From Thiomargarita sp. (GTDB lineage Bacteria > Pseudomonadota > Gammaproteobacteria > Beggiatoales > Beggiatoaceae), in contig DYNP01000006.1 in NCBI GenBank assembly GCA_020721005.1, positions 98,200-162,199 on the forward strand: a DNA stretch of 64,000 nucleotides. The letters are read 5' to 3'. This document shows, in pieces, positions 1-9,788 of the stretch. A program made the translations under genes and the position numbers. The first letter of the stretch is position 1. The number at the start of each line of letters is the position of its first letter. Below the pieces are notes generated by a model, which had not been told where the DNA came from, ran no database searches, and saw only the letters and a program-made list of their open reading frames with translations.

Positions 1-39
1 GATTAGGGAATGGGGGAGATAAGGGCCAGTATTGGATTG

Positions 40-501
40 TCAGTGGTTTGTGGGATAGTGTTTACGGATGGCATTTTCTATGTAGGTCAGGTCGGGTAGC
101 CAAACGGTTTCTTTACCCAATAGGTTGACTTTGAAAGCCAGCCCGGATTGGTTTTCAATAATGGGTTGAGTTAGGTCTTTTTCGTTTAAATTCAAGACTC
201 TGGGAACTTCTAAAATGGGAAATCCATAAAAGGGTAGGCTGTGACTTGCTTCAAGTCCATATAGGATCAGTAGATGGCTTTTGGAGGAAAGTATGTACTC
301 TTTACCGGTGATCAAAGTTTCTAGGGCAATCATGGGAAGTTGTTGATGGCGCCAGTCTAGGGTGCCCAATAGCCAGTTGGGACCGTGATCGGTTGTTTTG
401 CGCGGTTTAAGATAATGGGTAATTTCGGCCACTACTGAAATGGGGAGCAGCAAGGGTTGGTCTTGGGTAGAAATCAGTAAACTGCGTACGATTTGGGACA
501 T
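40..501 (-). CDS. CheW-like adaptor of the Pil-Chp cluster (ChpC-like)
   Basis: A small CheW-fold protein of about 153 residues, the last gene of the pil-chp run. CheW domains dock chemoreceptors onto CheA-type kinases. P. aeruginosa has a second such adaptor, ChpC, downstream of ChpA, and position plus size suggest the same role here. The sequence is divergent: the opening strand (IVRSLLISTQDQPLLLPISV), a GPNWLLGTLDWRHQQLPMI segment matching the CheW 'GxxxWRGxxVPVI' region, and a C-terminal strand pair can be seen. I start it at the ATG at 501; an in-frame TTG at 519 is also possible and neither has a clear ribosome binding site. It begins about 38 bp after the chpA C-terminal gene ends, so co-transcription is likely. 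Confidence 0.7.
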   Translation of the reverse strand: MSQIVRSLLISTQDQPLLLPISVVAEITHYLKPRKTTDHGPNWLLGTLDWRHQQLPMIALETLITGKEYILSSKSHLLILYGLEASHSLPFYGFPILEVPRVLNLNEKDLTQPIIENQSGLAFKVNLLGKETVWLPDLTYIENAIRKHYPTNH

Positions 502-539
502 GGGTTTTAACAGGGGCAAGAGGGTTAAATGAGGAAGGG

Positions 540-3500
540 TTAGTGATTCTGGAGATTTTGCGATTTGGCAGCTCGTTCAGCCAATAACGCATTGATATTT
601 TCCAGCAGTTCAGTTTCATTAAAGGGTTTGCCCAGGTAACGATCGATCCCAATCTTTTCAGCCCGGTCCCGATGCTTAGTTCCTGTTCTCGAGGTGATCA
701 TGATGATGGGAATTTCTTTGAGTTCGGGACTGTTTCTAATTTGGGTGGCGAGTTCATAGCCGTCCATGCGGGGCATCTCGACATCGAGTAACATCAGGTC
801 GGGAATGTGTTCTTGTAGTTGGGCAACGGCGTCAACTCCATCCTTGGCTGTGAGCACTTCCATGCCTTGTCGTTTCAGGAGGCGCGCGGTGACTTTACGA
901 ACTGTGATCGAGTCGTCGACGACCATGATCGTTTTGGCTTGTGGTTTTTCTTCTTGTTCCACGGAGATAGAGGGGGCCACATAGGTTTGGGTTTTGTCAG
1001 CACTGCGTACTAAGGTGGGGACGTCTAAGATGAGGACGACTCGTCCATCTCCTAAAATAGTGGCTCCGGCGATCCAGCGAATGCTGCCGATTTGAGGACC
1101 GACTGATTTGACTACAATTTCTTTGCTGCCTTCGATGCTGTCGACCAATAGGGCAACACGGCGGTCCCCAGTGCGCACCAATAAGACGGGAATTAATGGG
1201 GTATCGATGGTGGCTTTGCCAAAGCCCAACAGTTCTCCGAGGTGAAAGATGCGGTACTGGTATTCCATGTATTTGTGGTAACGAACTTCTTCAGTGGACA
1301 TGACTTCTGCGCGAGGAGCTCTCATAACTGCGTCTACATTGTTCATGGGTAGGGCAAGGGTGTCTTCGCCGACGTGAACTAATAGGGCTTGATTAACGGT
1401 TAAAGAGATGGGCAGGCGAATTTCAAAGGAGGTCCCAAATCCCGTTTGGGAGTGGATTTGGAGGCTGCCGCTGAGTTGTTTAATTTCACTGTTGACAACG
1501 TCCATCCCGACTCCTCTACCAGATATTTGAGTCACTACTTTAGCGGTACTGAAGGAGGGTTCAAGAATGAATTGCATAAGGTCGTGGTCGCTGATCACGG
1601 TGTCAGGTTTGATCAGACGTCGCTCCTCAGCTTTTTTGCGAATGGCAGTGAGGTTGAGTCCGGCGCCATCATCGCTGAGTTTGATGACCAGTTCTGCGCC
1701 TTCTTTGGCTAGATCTATACTGATTTTAGCGATGGGCGGTTTGCCGGATTGTTGCCGGATTGCCGTTTCCTCTATGCCATGACCGATGGCGTTTCTCAAC
1801 ATATGTTCCAAAGGAGCTACGATGCGATTAAGGACGGTTCGTTCAAATTCAATATTTTCTCCATTGATGACAAAGTCTACTTGTTTACGTATTTCCCTGG
1901 CGGTTAAGCGAGCAATTCGTTGCAATCTTGGGGAGATTCTGGCAAAAGGAATCATTCGAGTGCGCATAATTGCGTCCTGCAATTCTGCCCCAATCCGCGT
2001 TTGTTGAATCAGCAAGGTATCTGTTTGACGAGTGAGTACTTTCAAACTGTCTTGAATGTTGACCAAGTCGTTGATACTTTCCATCAAGCTTCTGGACAGT
2101 TGTTGCATGACGGAGAAACGGTCAAGTTCTAAGGGGTCAAATTCTTCTTGATCGGCTTGCTTTAAAAGAGGATTTCCCCTGTATTCATTGAAGTGAGAGA
2201 GGATTTGGGCTTCGGTTTCTATTTCCAATCTACGCAATTGATCGCGTAATCGACTGACAGTTTGTTCCATTTCTCCCAAATTCCCCTTCACCAAGGCTTG
2301 TTGTTGTTCCATGTGGGCTCGAGAAATCGTCAATTCCCCCGCCAATCCTGTCAATCTTTCAATCAAGGCAACTCTGACTCGAATACGGTCTTCTCCTCCC
2401 TCCTGATCAGTTTCTTTATCTACCTTTTCCATGGGTTGGCTGATGTCCAATGGTTCCTTTTCTAAAGGAGGAGGATTCTCTTTTAGGGGAAGAGGTGTCA
2501 CAGAATCTGTGAACTTTTCGCCTTCCGGCGTTAAGGCTTGATTGATCTGGTTGATGAGGTCATTGGGCATTTCCAAGGGTACACCCGAACGGATTGCCTC
2601 TAACATGGCAGCCAATTCGTCTACGCTGTTTTGAATGACTTCCTGCAATTTTGGATTGGTATGCGCCCCGCCTTCAACAATTTTGGTCAGTACGGATTCC
2701 AGATTGTGGCTTAAATCCCCCATGGGGGCAATACCAACCATTCGAGAACCACCTTTTAAGGTATGAAGTTCGCGCTGTAATTCTTTCATCAACCCCATAT
2801 TATTAGGCGTATTCTGCCAACGTTCCAAAAGCGACTGCGTATTTTCGAGGATTTCATCCGCCTCATCCAAGAAAATCATCATAAACTCATCTGAAGCATC
2901 TGGAAAAGACTCCTCAGAAGGATCTTCAGTTTCTTTTGCGTGAACTACCTTAGCTGCAGGAAGGGCTTCAAGTGCCAACTGTATATTATCTAGTAGAGAT
3001 TGTAAGGATATTTCTGACACGGCTGAACCGGATAAAAGTTGGGCCATGAGGGCTACTGCTTGTTCAAGCAGACTCTTTTTATCCGTAGGCAGTGAGACTC
3101 CTCGTTCCATCAAGGTTCGAGTATATGCTTCAAGGGGAGAAGCCACTTTGGAAATGGCGGTGAATCCTACGCTTCTTGAGCTACCATTCAGCGAATGGAA
3201 GGCTCGCATCATTTGTTGTTCCAATTCTGGAGAACTTAAATTATGGGGAGGTGCATTCAATAATGCAGTCAAATCAGCCAGATGTTGCCGCGTTTCTTTC
3301 TCAAAAATAGCCAGCAATGTGGGATCTATTCCCTCTTGAATAGGAGTAGACTCTATTCCTGATAGCTCAATAGATGAGTCAAGGGGAGATAATTCAATGG
3401 GGGTTATATCCTCAGATAGGGATAAAGAGTCCAAGTCATCTAACGAGAGCTCAGGATCGGTTTGTGCTAAATTGAAGGAATTTTCCTGTTCGGAATTTCC

Positions 3501-4355
3501 CTCAGTTCCCTCTTGATCGAGAAAGTTGATTTGTTCCAATGTATCCGTCTCAAAGAGGGTAGATTCTGCACCAAATTCTTCCTCAAGTCCCGAAATTCCT
3601 TCCTCAAGATTGGAAAGGTTATTTCGATCTTCTGCTAATGACTGCTCATTTTCTGCCTCAAGAGTAGTAAGAGAGTTCTGATCCTCATCCAATGAGTCAT
3701 AAATTTCATCTTCAAGAGTAGAAAAAGCGTCTTGATCCTCCTGCAGTGACTTCTCTGCCACGAGATCAAGTGCTTTTTTATCAGGCAAAGCAGGGGCATT
3801 TGTGTTTTTAAGGGGAGACGCCAGTTCTACTTCCGGTTTTTTCACTTTTTTGGGCACAGAGGAAGTAGTCTCTTTATTGACGACGGAAGATAATTGATCT
3901 TCCGGGGGAAATTGTCCCTTACTTGTTCCCTTGGATTGCACCAAGCAATAAGCTTCTGAGATGAGTACTCTAATACTGTAAGGAGTTGCTCGCTGAGTCG
4001 TGAAATCCTCAACTAAATTAGGGAGGGAGTGTAAGGCTTTGGCAACCAGTTCAAGGGTTATCGGCGAATTGGGAATGCTGCTGTCTAAAGTCTTATTCAA
4101 CAAATTTTCAAATTGCCAACCCAATTCCCCAATAACCATAGCACCCACCAAGCGACCACTGCCTTTTAGAGTATGAAAATTTCGTCTTAACGTCCGCAGG
4201 GCTTCCACGTCTTCTGGATTATCCCGCCAACGTTGGAAGTGATCCCGCATTTCTTCCAGTACCTCACCCACTTCCTCCCTGAAAATATCTAAAATTTCCT
4301 CATCCACTTCTGTTGAGGAAGTCTGTTCGGCTGGAATATCTAACAATTTATCCAT
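540..4355 (-). CDS. chpA: ChpA C-terminal part: multi-HPt CheA-type histidine kinase with receiver
   Basis: A hybrid histidine kinase of about 1271 residues controlling type IV pilus motility. Visible in order: HPt domain 1 (around residues 20-130, FHTLKGSGR), a long acidic Glu/Leu/Ser linker (about 160-345), HPt 2 (about 350-455, FHSLNGSSR, where the usual Lys after His-Ser/Thr-Leu is Asn), HPt 3 (about 490-595, LHTLKGGSR), a CheA dimerisation and HATPase region (NAIGHGIE, DDGAGLN, GRGVGMDVV; about 650-990), a CheW-like domain (about 990-1130) and a C-terminal receiver (about 1150-1260, phospho-acceptor in LLDVEMPRMDG). P. aeruginosa ChpA is one protein of nearly 2500 residues; here its N-terminal third is a separate upstream gene. 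The start is the ATG at 4355, with GGGAAA a few bases upstream, in preference to an upstream TTG. Expected targets are PilG and PilH. Confidence 0.9.
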   Translation of the reverse strand: MDKLLDIPAEQTSSTEVDEEILDIFREEVGEVLEEMRDHFQRWRDNPEDVEALRTLRRNFHTLKGSGRLVGAMVIGELGWQFENLLNKTLDSSIPNSPITLELVAKALHSLPNLVEDFTTQRATPYSIRVLISEAYCLVQSKGTSKGQFPPEDQLSSVVNKETTSSVPKKVKKPEVELASPLKNTNAPALPDKKALDLVAEKSLQEDQDAFSTLEDEIYDSLDEDQNSLTTLEAENEQSLAEDRNNLSNLEEGISGLEEEFGAESTLFETDTLEQINFLDQEGTEGNSEQENSFNLAQTDPELSLDDLDSLSLSEDITPIELSPLDSSIELSGIESTPIQEGIDPTLLAIFEKETRQHLADLTALLNAPPHNLSSPELEQQMMRAFHSLNGSSRSVGFTAISKVASPLEAYTRTLMERGVSLPTDKKSLLEQAVALMAQLLSGSAVSEISLQSLLDNIQLALEALPAAKVVHAKETEDPSEESFPDASDEFMMIFLDEADEILENTQSLLERWQNTPNNMGLMKELQRELHTLKGGSRMVGIAPMGDLSHNLESVLTKIVEGGAHTNPKLQEVIQNSVDELAAMLEAIRSGVPLEMPNDLINQINQALTPEGEKFTDSVTPLPLKENPPPLEKEPLDISQPMEKVDKETDQEGGEDRIRVRVALIERLTGLAGELTISRAHMEQQQALVKGNLGEMEQTVSRLRDQLRRLEIETEAQILSHFNEYRGNPLLKQADQEEFDPLELDRFSVMQQLSRSLMESINDLVNIQDSLKVLTRQTDTLLIQQTRIGAELQDAIMRTRMIPFARISPRLQRIARLTAREIRKQVDFVINGENIEFERTVLNRIVAPLEHMLRNAIGHGIEETAIRQQSGKPPIAKISIDLAKEGAELVIKLSDDGAGLNLTAIRKKAEERRLIKPDTVISDHDLMQFILEPSFSTAKVVTQISGRGVGMDVVNSEIKQLSGSLQIHSQTGFGTSFEIRLPISLTVNQALLVHVGEDTLALPMNNVDAVMRAPRAEVMSTEEVRYHKYMEYQYRIFHLGELLGFGKATIDTPLIPVLLVRTGDRRVALLVDSIEGSKEIVVKSVGPQIGSIRWIAGATILGDGRVVLILDVPTLVRSADKTQTYVAPSISVEQEEKPQAKTIMVVDDSITVRKVTARLLKRQGMEVLTAKDGVDAVAQLQEHIPDLMLLDVEMPRMDGYELATQIRNSPELKEIPIIMITSRTGTKHRDRAEKIGIDRYLGKPFNETELLENINALLAERAAKSQNLQNH

Positions 4356-4405
4356 AAAGTTTCCCAATAGTGGGTAGGGCGTATTAATCAGTCTTTAATT
4401 ATCCC

Positions 4406-4498
4406 GGAGTGGAAGCTTTAGCCGAAAAACCGTTGGCGTCCCCCTCACTCCCTCAAATTGAAGGCGCTTACCGCCGACCGGCTAAAGCCTCTACTCCA
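4406..4498. repeat. Interspersed hairpin repeat (GGAGTGGA...CTACTCC family), degenerate copy
   Basis: An imperfect inverted repeat opening with GGAGTGGAAGCTTTAGCCG and closing with CGGCTAAAGCCTCTACTCC. Related copies lie at about 6584-6675, 10690-10788, 18025-18398 and 61740-61880. This copy lies between the two halves of chpA. Confidence 0.8.
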
Positions 4499-4519
4499 CG
4501 TATCTCAACTGATTTGCAA

Positions 4520-4547
4520 GTAGAGACGCGATTAATCGCGTCTCTAC
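4520..4547. repeat. 28-bp perfect palindrome (GTAGAGACGCG / CGCGTCTCTAC)
   Basis: The 28 bases read the same on both strands, with arms GTAGAGACGCGATT and AATCGCGTCTCTAC. A second partial half (ATCGCGTCTCTA) follows at about 4559-4570. From memory this palindrome is abundant in cyanobacterial and large sulfur-bacterial genomes; that link is recollection, not something I could check. Confidence 0.8.
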
Positions 4548-4631
4548 CATCATTAATCATCGCGTCTCTAGGTTTAACGCAAAAAATCGTATCTCTGCTA
4601 CAAGGACCTGTTTAGCTTTTGATGATACACC

Positions 4632-6308
4632 CTAAGCTGCGAGTAAAAATTTCAGGCGCCTCTCCATATTGTCCAGGATATCCGCCGCATCCATTGGATT
4701 GCCTGCTAAAGTATCTAAGTACAGTTCCAAACTGATGAGGGCATCCGCCAAAGCCTTTTGTTTATCTTCTGGCGGGATATGCGATTCTTTGATGAAGATT
4801 TTTTGAATATAACGAGTACAATGGGCGAGGAGTTTAGCTGCACGTTGATGGTCGGTAGACAGTAAAAATCCTTCAATTTGTTTTAGGTGTTGAGGTATTT
4901 CTAAGAAGGTTTCATCAGGGTTTTTGGTGTCAATGAAAGTAACGAGAGGGGTTATAATTTGCGTGAGTTCTTGTTTAGCCTCGTCAACGGCTATACCAAT
5001 GACTTGCTTAAATTGAGGGGTATCCCAGAATTGAGTTAAATTTTCATCCTGTAAACGGAGTCTGGCATGAACGCCTTGAACGCGCATGATATCGAGGGCC
5101 CCGGTAACCTTTAACAAAGACTCCGCGATATTCAGTAGAATTGTAATATCTGGAGGGGTCTTACCTTGGATAATCTCTGCAATGAGCTTCCTCTGTTGTA
5201 AGATTAATTTGCGTTGAACGGAGAGCCCCAACAGTCCTAGAGTATTTGCAATATCACTGAGTTGTTGGACCAAAGGCGTTAAATCCGTAACTGAGGCATT
5301 ATCCGCTCGGTTATAGATGTCTAAAGTCTCTTCAACGCGGGCAAAATCATCTTTCAATAAGGTGACAACAATTTTAATCAATTCGATATCGGGCCCCGAA
5401 AGTACATCTAACAACTGAGAACTGGGACCATCTTTAGCCGTACCTTCACCCAAATGATAGACATTTTTGACTTCAGACAGTCGTTTACCCTTGGAAGAAA
5501 CAGTAGTTGCAGTATAAAGAAGGGCATTTAAGAGCGCCTTGGGAGGAATGGCTTTGATCCCGGCATTCCCTTGCTCAGCCCCTTTTTTAAGTTCATTGTC
5601 CACTTGTTTTAGCAAATTCAGTACAGTATTATTGAGGACCAGCCCCTTATCCAGTAATCCTTCTATGACAGCTTCAGTTATCCACCAAACTTGTGTGATT
5701 GGGGTTTGCCCGGTGGTCTGCTCAAGTCGCTGCAACACAGTTTGTAAGTATTTAAGTCCTTCTTCAGGTTGTTTAGGCGTCTTGACAATCGCAGTCAGAC
5801 CCTTTTGGTAAGCCAATCGCATCTTTTGGAAAAGTTCTTTTAGTTTAGGATCAGGAATCGGAGGGGCTTTGGTGAAAATATGAGTGATAGTCAGATCTGG
5901 ATTAAATAAATGGGCTGCAGATAAGGGCTTATCCCCAATTAAGGAGAGTAACTTATTTAAGAGAGGTAATACGGCTAATGGAGTATCTTGCTCATTGATC
6001 CATAGATGATCTAAGTAGTTTGGCAGGTAAATTAACGTGCTCATGAGCGTGTCATAAACGGAATCAGTACTTTGTAGCCCGGATGAACTGAGACTGGATA
6101 TAACCTTTTCAGTGGTTTGAACGATGAGCGCAGGGGTGGGCATCTCCATAATAGTGAGTGCGCCTTGAACCTCATGGAGCCAGATCAAACTTTGCTGTAA
6201 GGGGGCTACCTCCGTGGGATTTTCAACATACTGTTCCAGAGCTTGACGAATTTGTTTGAGGTTTTCGTCAATGATGGTTTTGGTCCAGGTGAGAGCGGAG
6301 TATTTCAT
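4632..6308 (-). CDS. chpA: ChpA N-terminal part as a separate protein
   Basis: A protein of about 558 residues matching the N-terminal region of ChpA: it opens with LTWTKTIIDENLKQIRQALE and continues with a Val-Glu-Asn-Pro stretch and LHEVQGALTIMEM, the same layout as the start of P. aeruginosa ChpA (a degenerate HPt-like helical bundle with 'HQVQGTL'). The rest is predicted helical, with no kinase or receiver domain. The His in LHEVQGAL could correspond to an HPt position, but phosphorylation cannot be assumed. It ends about 277 bp before the ChpA C-terminal gene, and interspersed repeats occupy the gap. Either ChpA has been split into two cooperating subunits, or an ancestral single gene was interrupted. 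Both halves keep long open frames, which argues against decay. The start at 6308 is the only good one, although its ribosome binding site is weak. Confidence 0.85.
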   Translation of the reverse strand: MKYSALTWTKTIIDENLKQIRQALEQYVENPTEVAPLQQSLIWLHEVQGALTIMEMPTPALIVQTTEKVISSLSSSGLQSTDSVYDTLMSTLIYLPNYLDHLWINEQDTPLAVLPLLNKLLSLIGDKPLSAAHLFNPDLTITHIFTKAPPIPDPKLKELFQKMRLAYQKGLTAIVKTPKQPEEGLKYLQTVLQRLEQTTGQTPITQVWWITEAVIEGLLDKGLVLNNTVLNLLKQVDNELKKGAEQGNAGIKAIPPKALLNALLYTATTVSSKGKRLSEVKNVYHLGEGTAKDGPSSQLLDVLSGPDIELIKIVVTLLKDDFARVEETLDIYNRADNASVTDLTPLVQQLSDIANTLGLLGLSVQRKLILQQRKLIAEIIQGKTPPDITILLNIAESLLKVTGALDIMRVQGVHARLRLQDENLTQFWDTPQFKQVIGIAVDEAKQELTQIITPLVTFIDTKNPDETFLEIPQHLKQIEGFLLSTDHQRAAKLLAHCTRYIQKIFIKESHIPPEDKQKALADALISLELYLDTLAGNPMDAADILDNMERRLKFLLAA

Positions 6309-6423
6309 AAGTTACTTTGTCAGGAGAGTTTTGTTCTTTGGCTGGTAAGTATTAAAAAAAATGTTTAAGGTCCAGGTAGGGCGAACAATACCGAGGAGTT
6401 ATCTACGACTTGTCGACATACTG

Positions 6424-6470
6424 TTTGAATCAGTTTTCCTACAGAACTTCAGAATTTACAGACAGAATGG
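6424..6470. repeat. Degenerate 'TGAATCAG..TTTTC..CAGA..TT' repeat
   Basis: This stretch (TTTGAATCAGTTTTC, then CAGAACTTCAGAATTTACAG and AGAATGG) closely resembles 37545-37588 and loosely 29094-29135. All three are intergenic, next to gene ends or starts. They look like a decayed interspersed repeat with no coding content. Confidence 0.5.
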
Positions 6471-6520
6471 ATGAACTGGAGAGCATACCGAGGATTTTCC
6501 TTTTTTGCGCCGTAACTCAA

Positions 6521-6675
6521 TAGACCTCTTGCAAAAGTATGCGATCATGAAAAAATGAGAGTTGCCCCTCAATTAAGATACCCTGGAGTGGAGGCTTTAG
6601 CCGGTCAGCCGTAGGCATCCCCCACATAGTGAGATGGCAAGGGCCGACCGCTGACCGGCTAAAGCCTCTACTCCA
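6521..6675. mobile_element. Truncated MITE-like element
   Basis: The left end carries TAGACCTCTTGCAAAAGTA, the same terminal sequence as the complete element at 10609-10815. It is followed by a GGAGTGG...CTACTCC hairpin core at 6584-6675. The right terminal repeat is absent, so this copy seems truncated just upstream of the pilJ stop codon. The left-end neighbourhood (GTATGCGATCATG and the GAGAGTTGCCCCTC stretch) is repeated in inverse orientation at about 61887-61930. Confidence 0.75.
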
Positions 6676-6709
6676 ATTGACTCCCCTTTTTAGGAGGAAG
6701 AGGTTCACA

Positions 6710-8815
6710 CTAAGATGATTCGGAGGAAGAGTCGGCTAAACTGTCGATATTTTGCTGTATCTCAAGAGGTAATTTGAATCCGGCCACCGATTTTTTGAGG
6801 TCATTGGCGAGTTTGGCCAAGCGTTCAATAGAGGCTGCGGTTTCATTTGTACCACTGGAAGTTTGCATGGTGATTTCTTGAATAATTGTCATAGTGCCGG
6901 ATATATTCGAGGCAACGGCGGCTTGTGTGCGCGAAGTTTGGGATATGTTTTCAATTTGTGTGGCAAGTTGGACTGAAACGCGCTCAATTTCAGTGAGTGC
7001 CTCCCCTGCCCGTTCGGTGATTTTGGCACCTGATACCACCCCAGTCGTACTTTGTTCCATGGAATTGACGGCTTCATTGGTATCCCCTTGAATGGTTTTG
7101 ACCAGGGCGTCGATCTGTTTGGTGGCATTACTGGAGCGTTCAGCCAGGCGTTGAATTTCATCGGCAACGACGGCAAAGCCCCGTCCAGCTTCACCAGCCA
7201 TGGCGGCTTGAATCGCGGCATTAAGGGCTAAAATATTAGTTTGGTCGGCGATGTCGTCAATCAGTCCTACAATTTCGCCAATTTCTTGAGAACTTTCTCC
7301 GAGTCGTTTAATCCGTTTAGAGGTTTCTTGAATTTGTTCCCGAATGGCGTCCATCCCAGCGATAGTATCCTGCACTGCCTTGGCACCGCGACTGGCAATT
7401 TCAACGGATCGTTTGGCGACTTCGGCAGATTCCACTGCATTGGCAGAAACCTTTTTGACTGAATTGGCCATGCCAATGATGGCTTGTCCGGCTTTGGCGA
7501 TTTGTTGGGCTTGACGTTCACTGGCTTGAGAGAGGGTTGCAGCGGTGTTACGGGTTTTTTGAGCTGCTGTGGTTACTTGCATGGCTGTGCCGTTGATGTT
7601 GATGACGAGTTCTCGTAATGCCTCAATTGAATAGTTGATGGCATCGGCAATGGCGCCCGTAAAATCCTCTGTAACGGTTGCATTTACGGTCAAATCTCCG
7701 TCTGCAAGGTCAGCAATTTCACTGAGTAGCCGCAAAATGGCTTCCTGATTACGTTGGTTCATGTGCTGACTTTCCTCCAAACGCCGCTTAGTTTCTTGGG
7801 TTCGTGCTTGGTTGGAGCGGATAATATTGATTCCAAGGAGGATGAGAAAGGTGAAAACGAGTAGGGCTAGGACATAGCCAAGCGTGGGTGAGATAATTCG
7901 GCTTTTGGCGTGAGTGTGGTAGACATTTTGTAAATCTTCAATAATATCCAAGAGTTTGGGGGTGTGTTGTGTGAGACTTTGCCAGGCGTCTTTGGCGATA
8001 AAGAGTTGTTCTGCTTTGTCCAAAAAGTAGTCAATGCGCTCAATCCGTTCCTCAAACAGGGTGGATAAATTGTGCAGTTCTTGTAAAACTGCAGGATCAG
8101 TGACGGGAGTTATGGTTATTTCCCCAGGTTCAGGGTTACCTTCTTGTAGTAAGGTGAGGGTGTCACTGAATTGGCTGATGGCTTCGTCGAGTTGGGCTTC
8201 TGCATCGACTGCATCTGCGGAAAATCCTCGACTGAAAGATGATTTTATGCCGTTGTTGATTCGTTCTAATAGGAGTAATTGACGGGTGGACAGGAGCATT
8301 TGAGCGGGAGAAGCCCCCCCCTCATTCAATTTCTTGAGCAAGGTATTGGTTTGTACGGTAACCTCAGTCATGATGCCGTCTAAACTGGAATAGTCCGCGT
8401 AGAGTTTGGTCACCGCTTCTTCTGTATTCATAAGCTGCACAAGGATAGAGTCGATGGGTTGCCAGGCGGTCAATAGGTTAGAAAGTGCGGGCAGTGCATT
8501 GTCAGGGGTTTTAGGAAGGTTTAAATTGGGGTCTCCTTGGGAGAGAGCTTCCAAGATGGTTTGGTAATCTTTCCTGGTTTGTGTGAGACGAACAAAGCCA
8601 GTTTCCTCACCTCGAGAGGCTTGAGCGGCGTGTTGTGTCAATTGTTGAGACAACAGTCGTAAGCGGGTAATATAGTTGAGGTAAACCTCGTCCTTTTGTG
8701 TGTTAATTGCAACGAGGGTAAAGGTGGCCACCATGGCTATAAAGAGGATAAATAATAAAAATATGAGGGTAAATAACCATGAATTGGAGGTTGACAGAGT
8801 TTTAAAGGTTATCAT
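6710..8815 (-). CDS. pilJ: PilJ, twitching motility methyl-accepting chemoreceptor
   Basis: A chemoreceptor of about 701 residues in the inner membrane. A first membrane helix lies at about 13-36 ([20 protein letters not shown]), then a long helical periplasmic region (about 40-310) with the two-lobed PilJ-type sensor, a second membrane helix at about 318-336, a HAMP-like region and a methyl-accepting signalling domain. The tip reads [20 protein letters not shown], with Gln/Met where most receptors have VEAARAGE, as in PilJ proteins. The C-terminus (ADSSSESS) lacks a CheR-tethering pentapeptide. It is followed by pilI upstream with a short gap, and in P. aeruginosa it signals through PilI/ChpC to ChpA. 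No PilK methyltransferase or ChpB methylesterase gene is present in this window. Confidence 0.93.
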   Translation of the reverse strand: MITFKTLSTSNSWLFTLIFLLFILFIAMVATFTLVAINTQKDEVYLNYITRLRLLSQQLTQHAAQASRGEETGFVRLTQTRKDYQTILEALSQGDPNLNLPKTPDNALPALSNLLTAWQPIDSILVQLMNTEEAVTKLYADYSSLDGIMTEVTVQTNTLLKKLNEGGASPAQMLLSTRQLLLLERINNGIKSSFSRGFSADAVDAEAQLDEAISQFSDTLTLLQEGNPEPGEITITPVTDPAVLQELHNLSTLFEERIERIDYFLDKAEQLFIAKDAWQSLTQHTPKLLDIIEDLQNVYHTHAKSRIISPTLGYVLALLVFTFLILLGINIIRSNQARTQETKRRLEESQHMNQRNQEAILRLLSEIADLADGDLTVNATVTEDFTGAIADAINYSIEALRELVININGTAMQVTTAAQKTRNTAATLSQASERQAQQIAKAGQAIIGMANSVKKVSANAVESAEVAKRSVEIASRGAKAVQDTIAGMDAIREQIQETSKRIKRLGESSQEIGEIVGLIDDIADQTNILALNAAIQAAMAGEAGRGFAVVADEIQRLAERSSNATKQIDALVKTIQGDTNEAVNSMEQSTTGVVSGAKITERAGEALTEIERVSVQLATQIENISQTSRTQAAVASNISGTMTIIQEITMQTSSGTNETAASIERLAKLANDLKKSVAGFKLPLEIQQNIDSLADSSSESS

Positions 8816-8841
8816 AGGGAGACCTTATGTTCTTTGATAGA

Positions 8842-9384
8842 TTAAATGGCCACTTTGAGAAAGGTATCACTTTGAGTTAGGGTATGGATGTCTAAAACTG
8901 TCCAAGTTTTGCCCTCGATCTTAAAAAATCCTTTGGCAAAAGGGGCTAACCACTGTTCCTTGCAAGGGGTATCAGTATCTAAGGCATGCTCTGGGAAGTG
9001 TTTGAGTCCAATGACTTCTTCAACGAGTATTCCAGCGTGGATCCCCGTTTGATTGATGATTAATAATCGATTGCGCTTATGTGGTATTAGAGGTTTGGCT
9101 TGCAGGCAGGCTTGCACGTCGATAACCGGAACTAATTGTCCACGGAGATTGGCTATCCCCTTGATCCAGGTTTTAGCTCCTGGTACGCGAGCCATGGGAG
9201 ATGGACAATAGAGGACTTCTCGGATGTCAGTGAGTGTGGTGACGAGTAGAGCATCTCCCAAACGGTAGGCCAATCCCCGCCATAAAGTTAATACCTTGTC
9301 TTGCCGGGGTAAGCCCTTAGGTTTTTGAGTCGCTCGTTTGTCGAGAGTCGTGAGCCATTGGTAAGGGGTTAAAGGTGTCGGCAT
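8842..9384 (-). CDS. pilI: PilI, CheW-like adaptor
   Basis: A CheW-domain protein of about 180 residues coupling PilJ to ChpA. Visible features include YRLGDALLVTTLTDIREVL, WIKGIANLRGQLVPVIDV (the typical CheW 'GxxNLRGxxxPVIDL' strand) and ILVEEVIGLKHF near the C-terminus. It sits 9 bp from pilH upstream and 26 bp from pilJ downstream, so the genes are almost certainly one transcript. The order pilG-pilH-pilI-pilJ is that of Pseudomonas. Confidence 0.92.
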   Translation of the reverse strand: MPTPLTPYQWLTTLDKRATQKPKGLPRQDKVLTLWRGLAYRLGDALLVTTLTDIREVLYCPSPMARVPGAKTWIKGIANLRGQLVPVIDVQACLQAKPLIPHKRNRLLIINQTGIHAGILVEEVIGLKHFPEHALDTDTPCKEQWLAPFAKGFFKIEGKTWTVLDIHTLTQSDTFLKVAI

Positions 9385-9393
9385 AGGGGTTGT

Positions 9394-9756
9394 TTAACTG
9401 AGGAGTTTTTTAACAACATCAAGGAGTTGCTTTTGCTCGACGGGTTTAACCAAAAAGTCCTTAGCCCCTTGCATGATACCCCAAGCTTTATCACTTTCCA
9501 TATTTTTAGAGGAGACAATAACGACTGGGATATGACTGGTTTCCGGACTTTTGGTAATTTTACGGGTTGCTTGAAAGCCATTGAGTCCGGGCATAACCAC
9601 ATCCATAATGATCAAATTTGGTTTAATATCCTTAGCCTTTTGAATACCTTCTTCCCCATTAGAGGCTTCCGTAGTTTGATAGCCTTGACTTTCCAACATA
9701 TTTTTGACCAAATAAGCGTCAGTTGGGGAATCGTCAATTATCAGTATATGTGCCAT
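9394..9756 (-). CDS. pilH: PilH, CheY-like response regulator
   Basis: A single-domain receiver of 120 residues. It begins HILIIDDSPTDAYLVKNML (acidic pair DD and the Ser-Pro-Thr characteristic of PilH), has its phospho-acceptor in IIMDVVMPGLNGFQ, the switch Ser in VVIVSSKNMESDKAWG and the Lys in LVKPV. In Pseudomonas PilH accepts phosphoryl groups from ChpA and affects pilus retraction. It lies 32 bp downstream of pilG. Confidence 0.92.
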   Translation of the reverse strand: MAHILIIDDSPTDAYLVKNMLESQGYQTTEASNGEEGIQKAKDIKPNLIIMDVVMPGLNGFQATRKITKSPETSHIPVVIVSSKNMESDKAWGIMQGAKDFLVKPVEQKQLLDVVKKLLS

Positions 9757-9788
9757 AATGCGCTACTTTTTTTGAGTTAATTTGAGGA

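Noticed and set aside
6517..6708. Small open frame on the minus strand encoding a 63-residue peptide
   Set aside because: It lies entirely in a MITE-like repeat; the same kind of peptide appears from other repeat copies, so it is a by-product of the repeat sequence.
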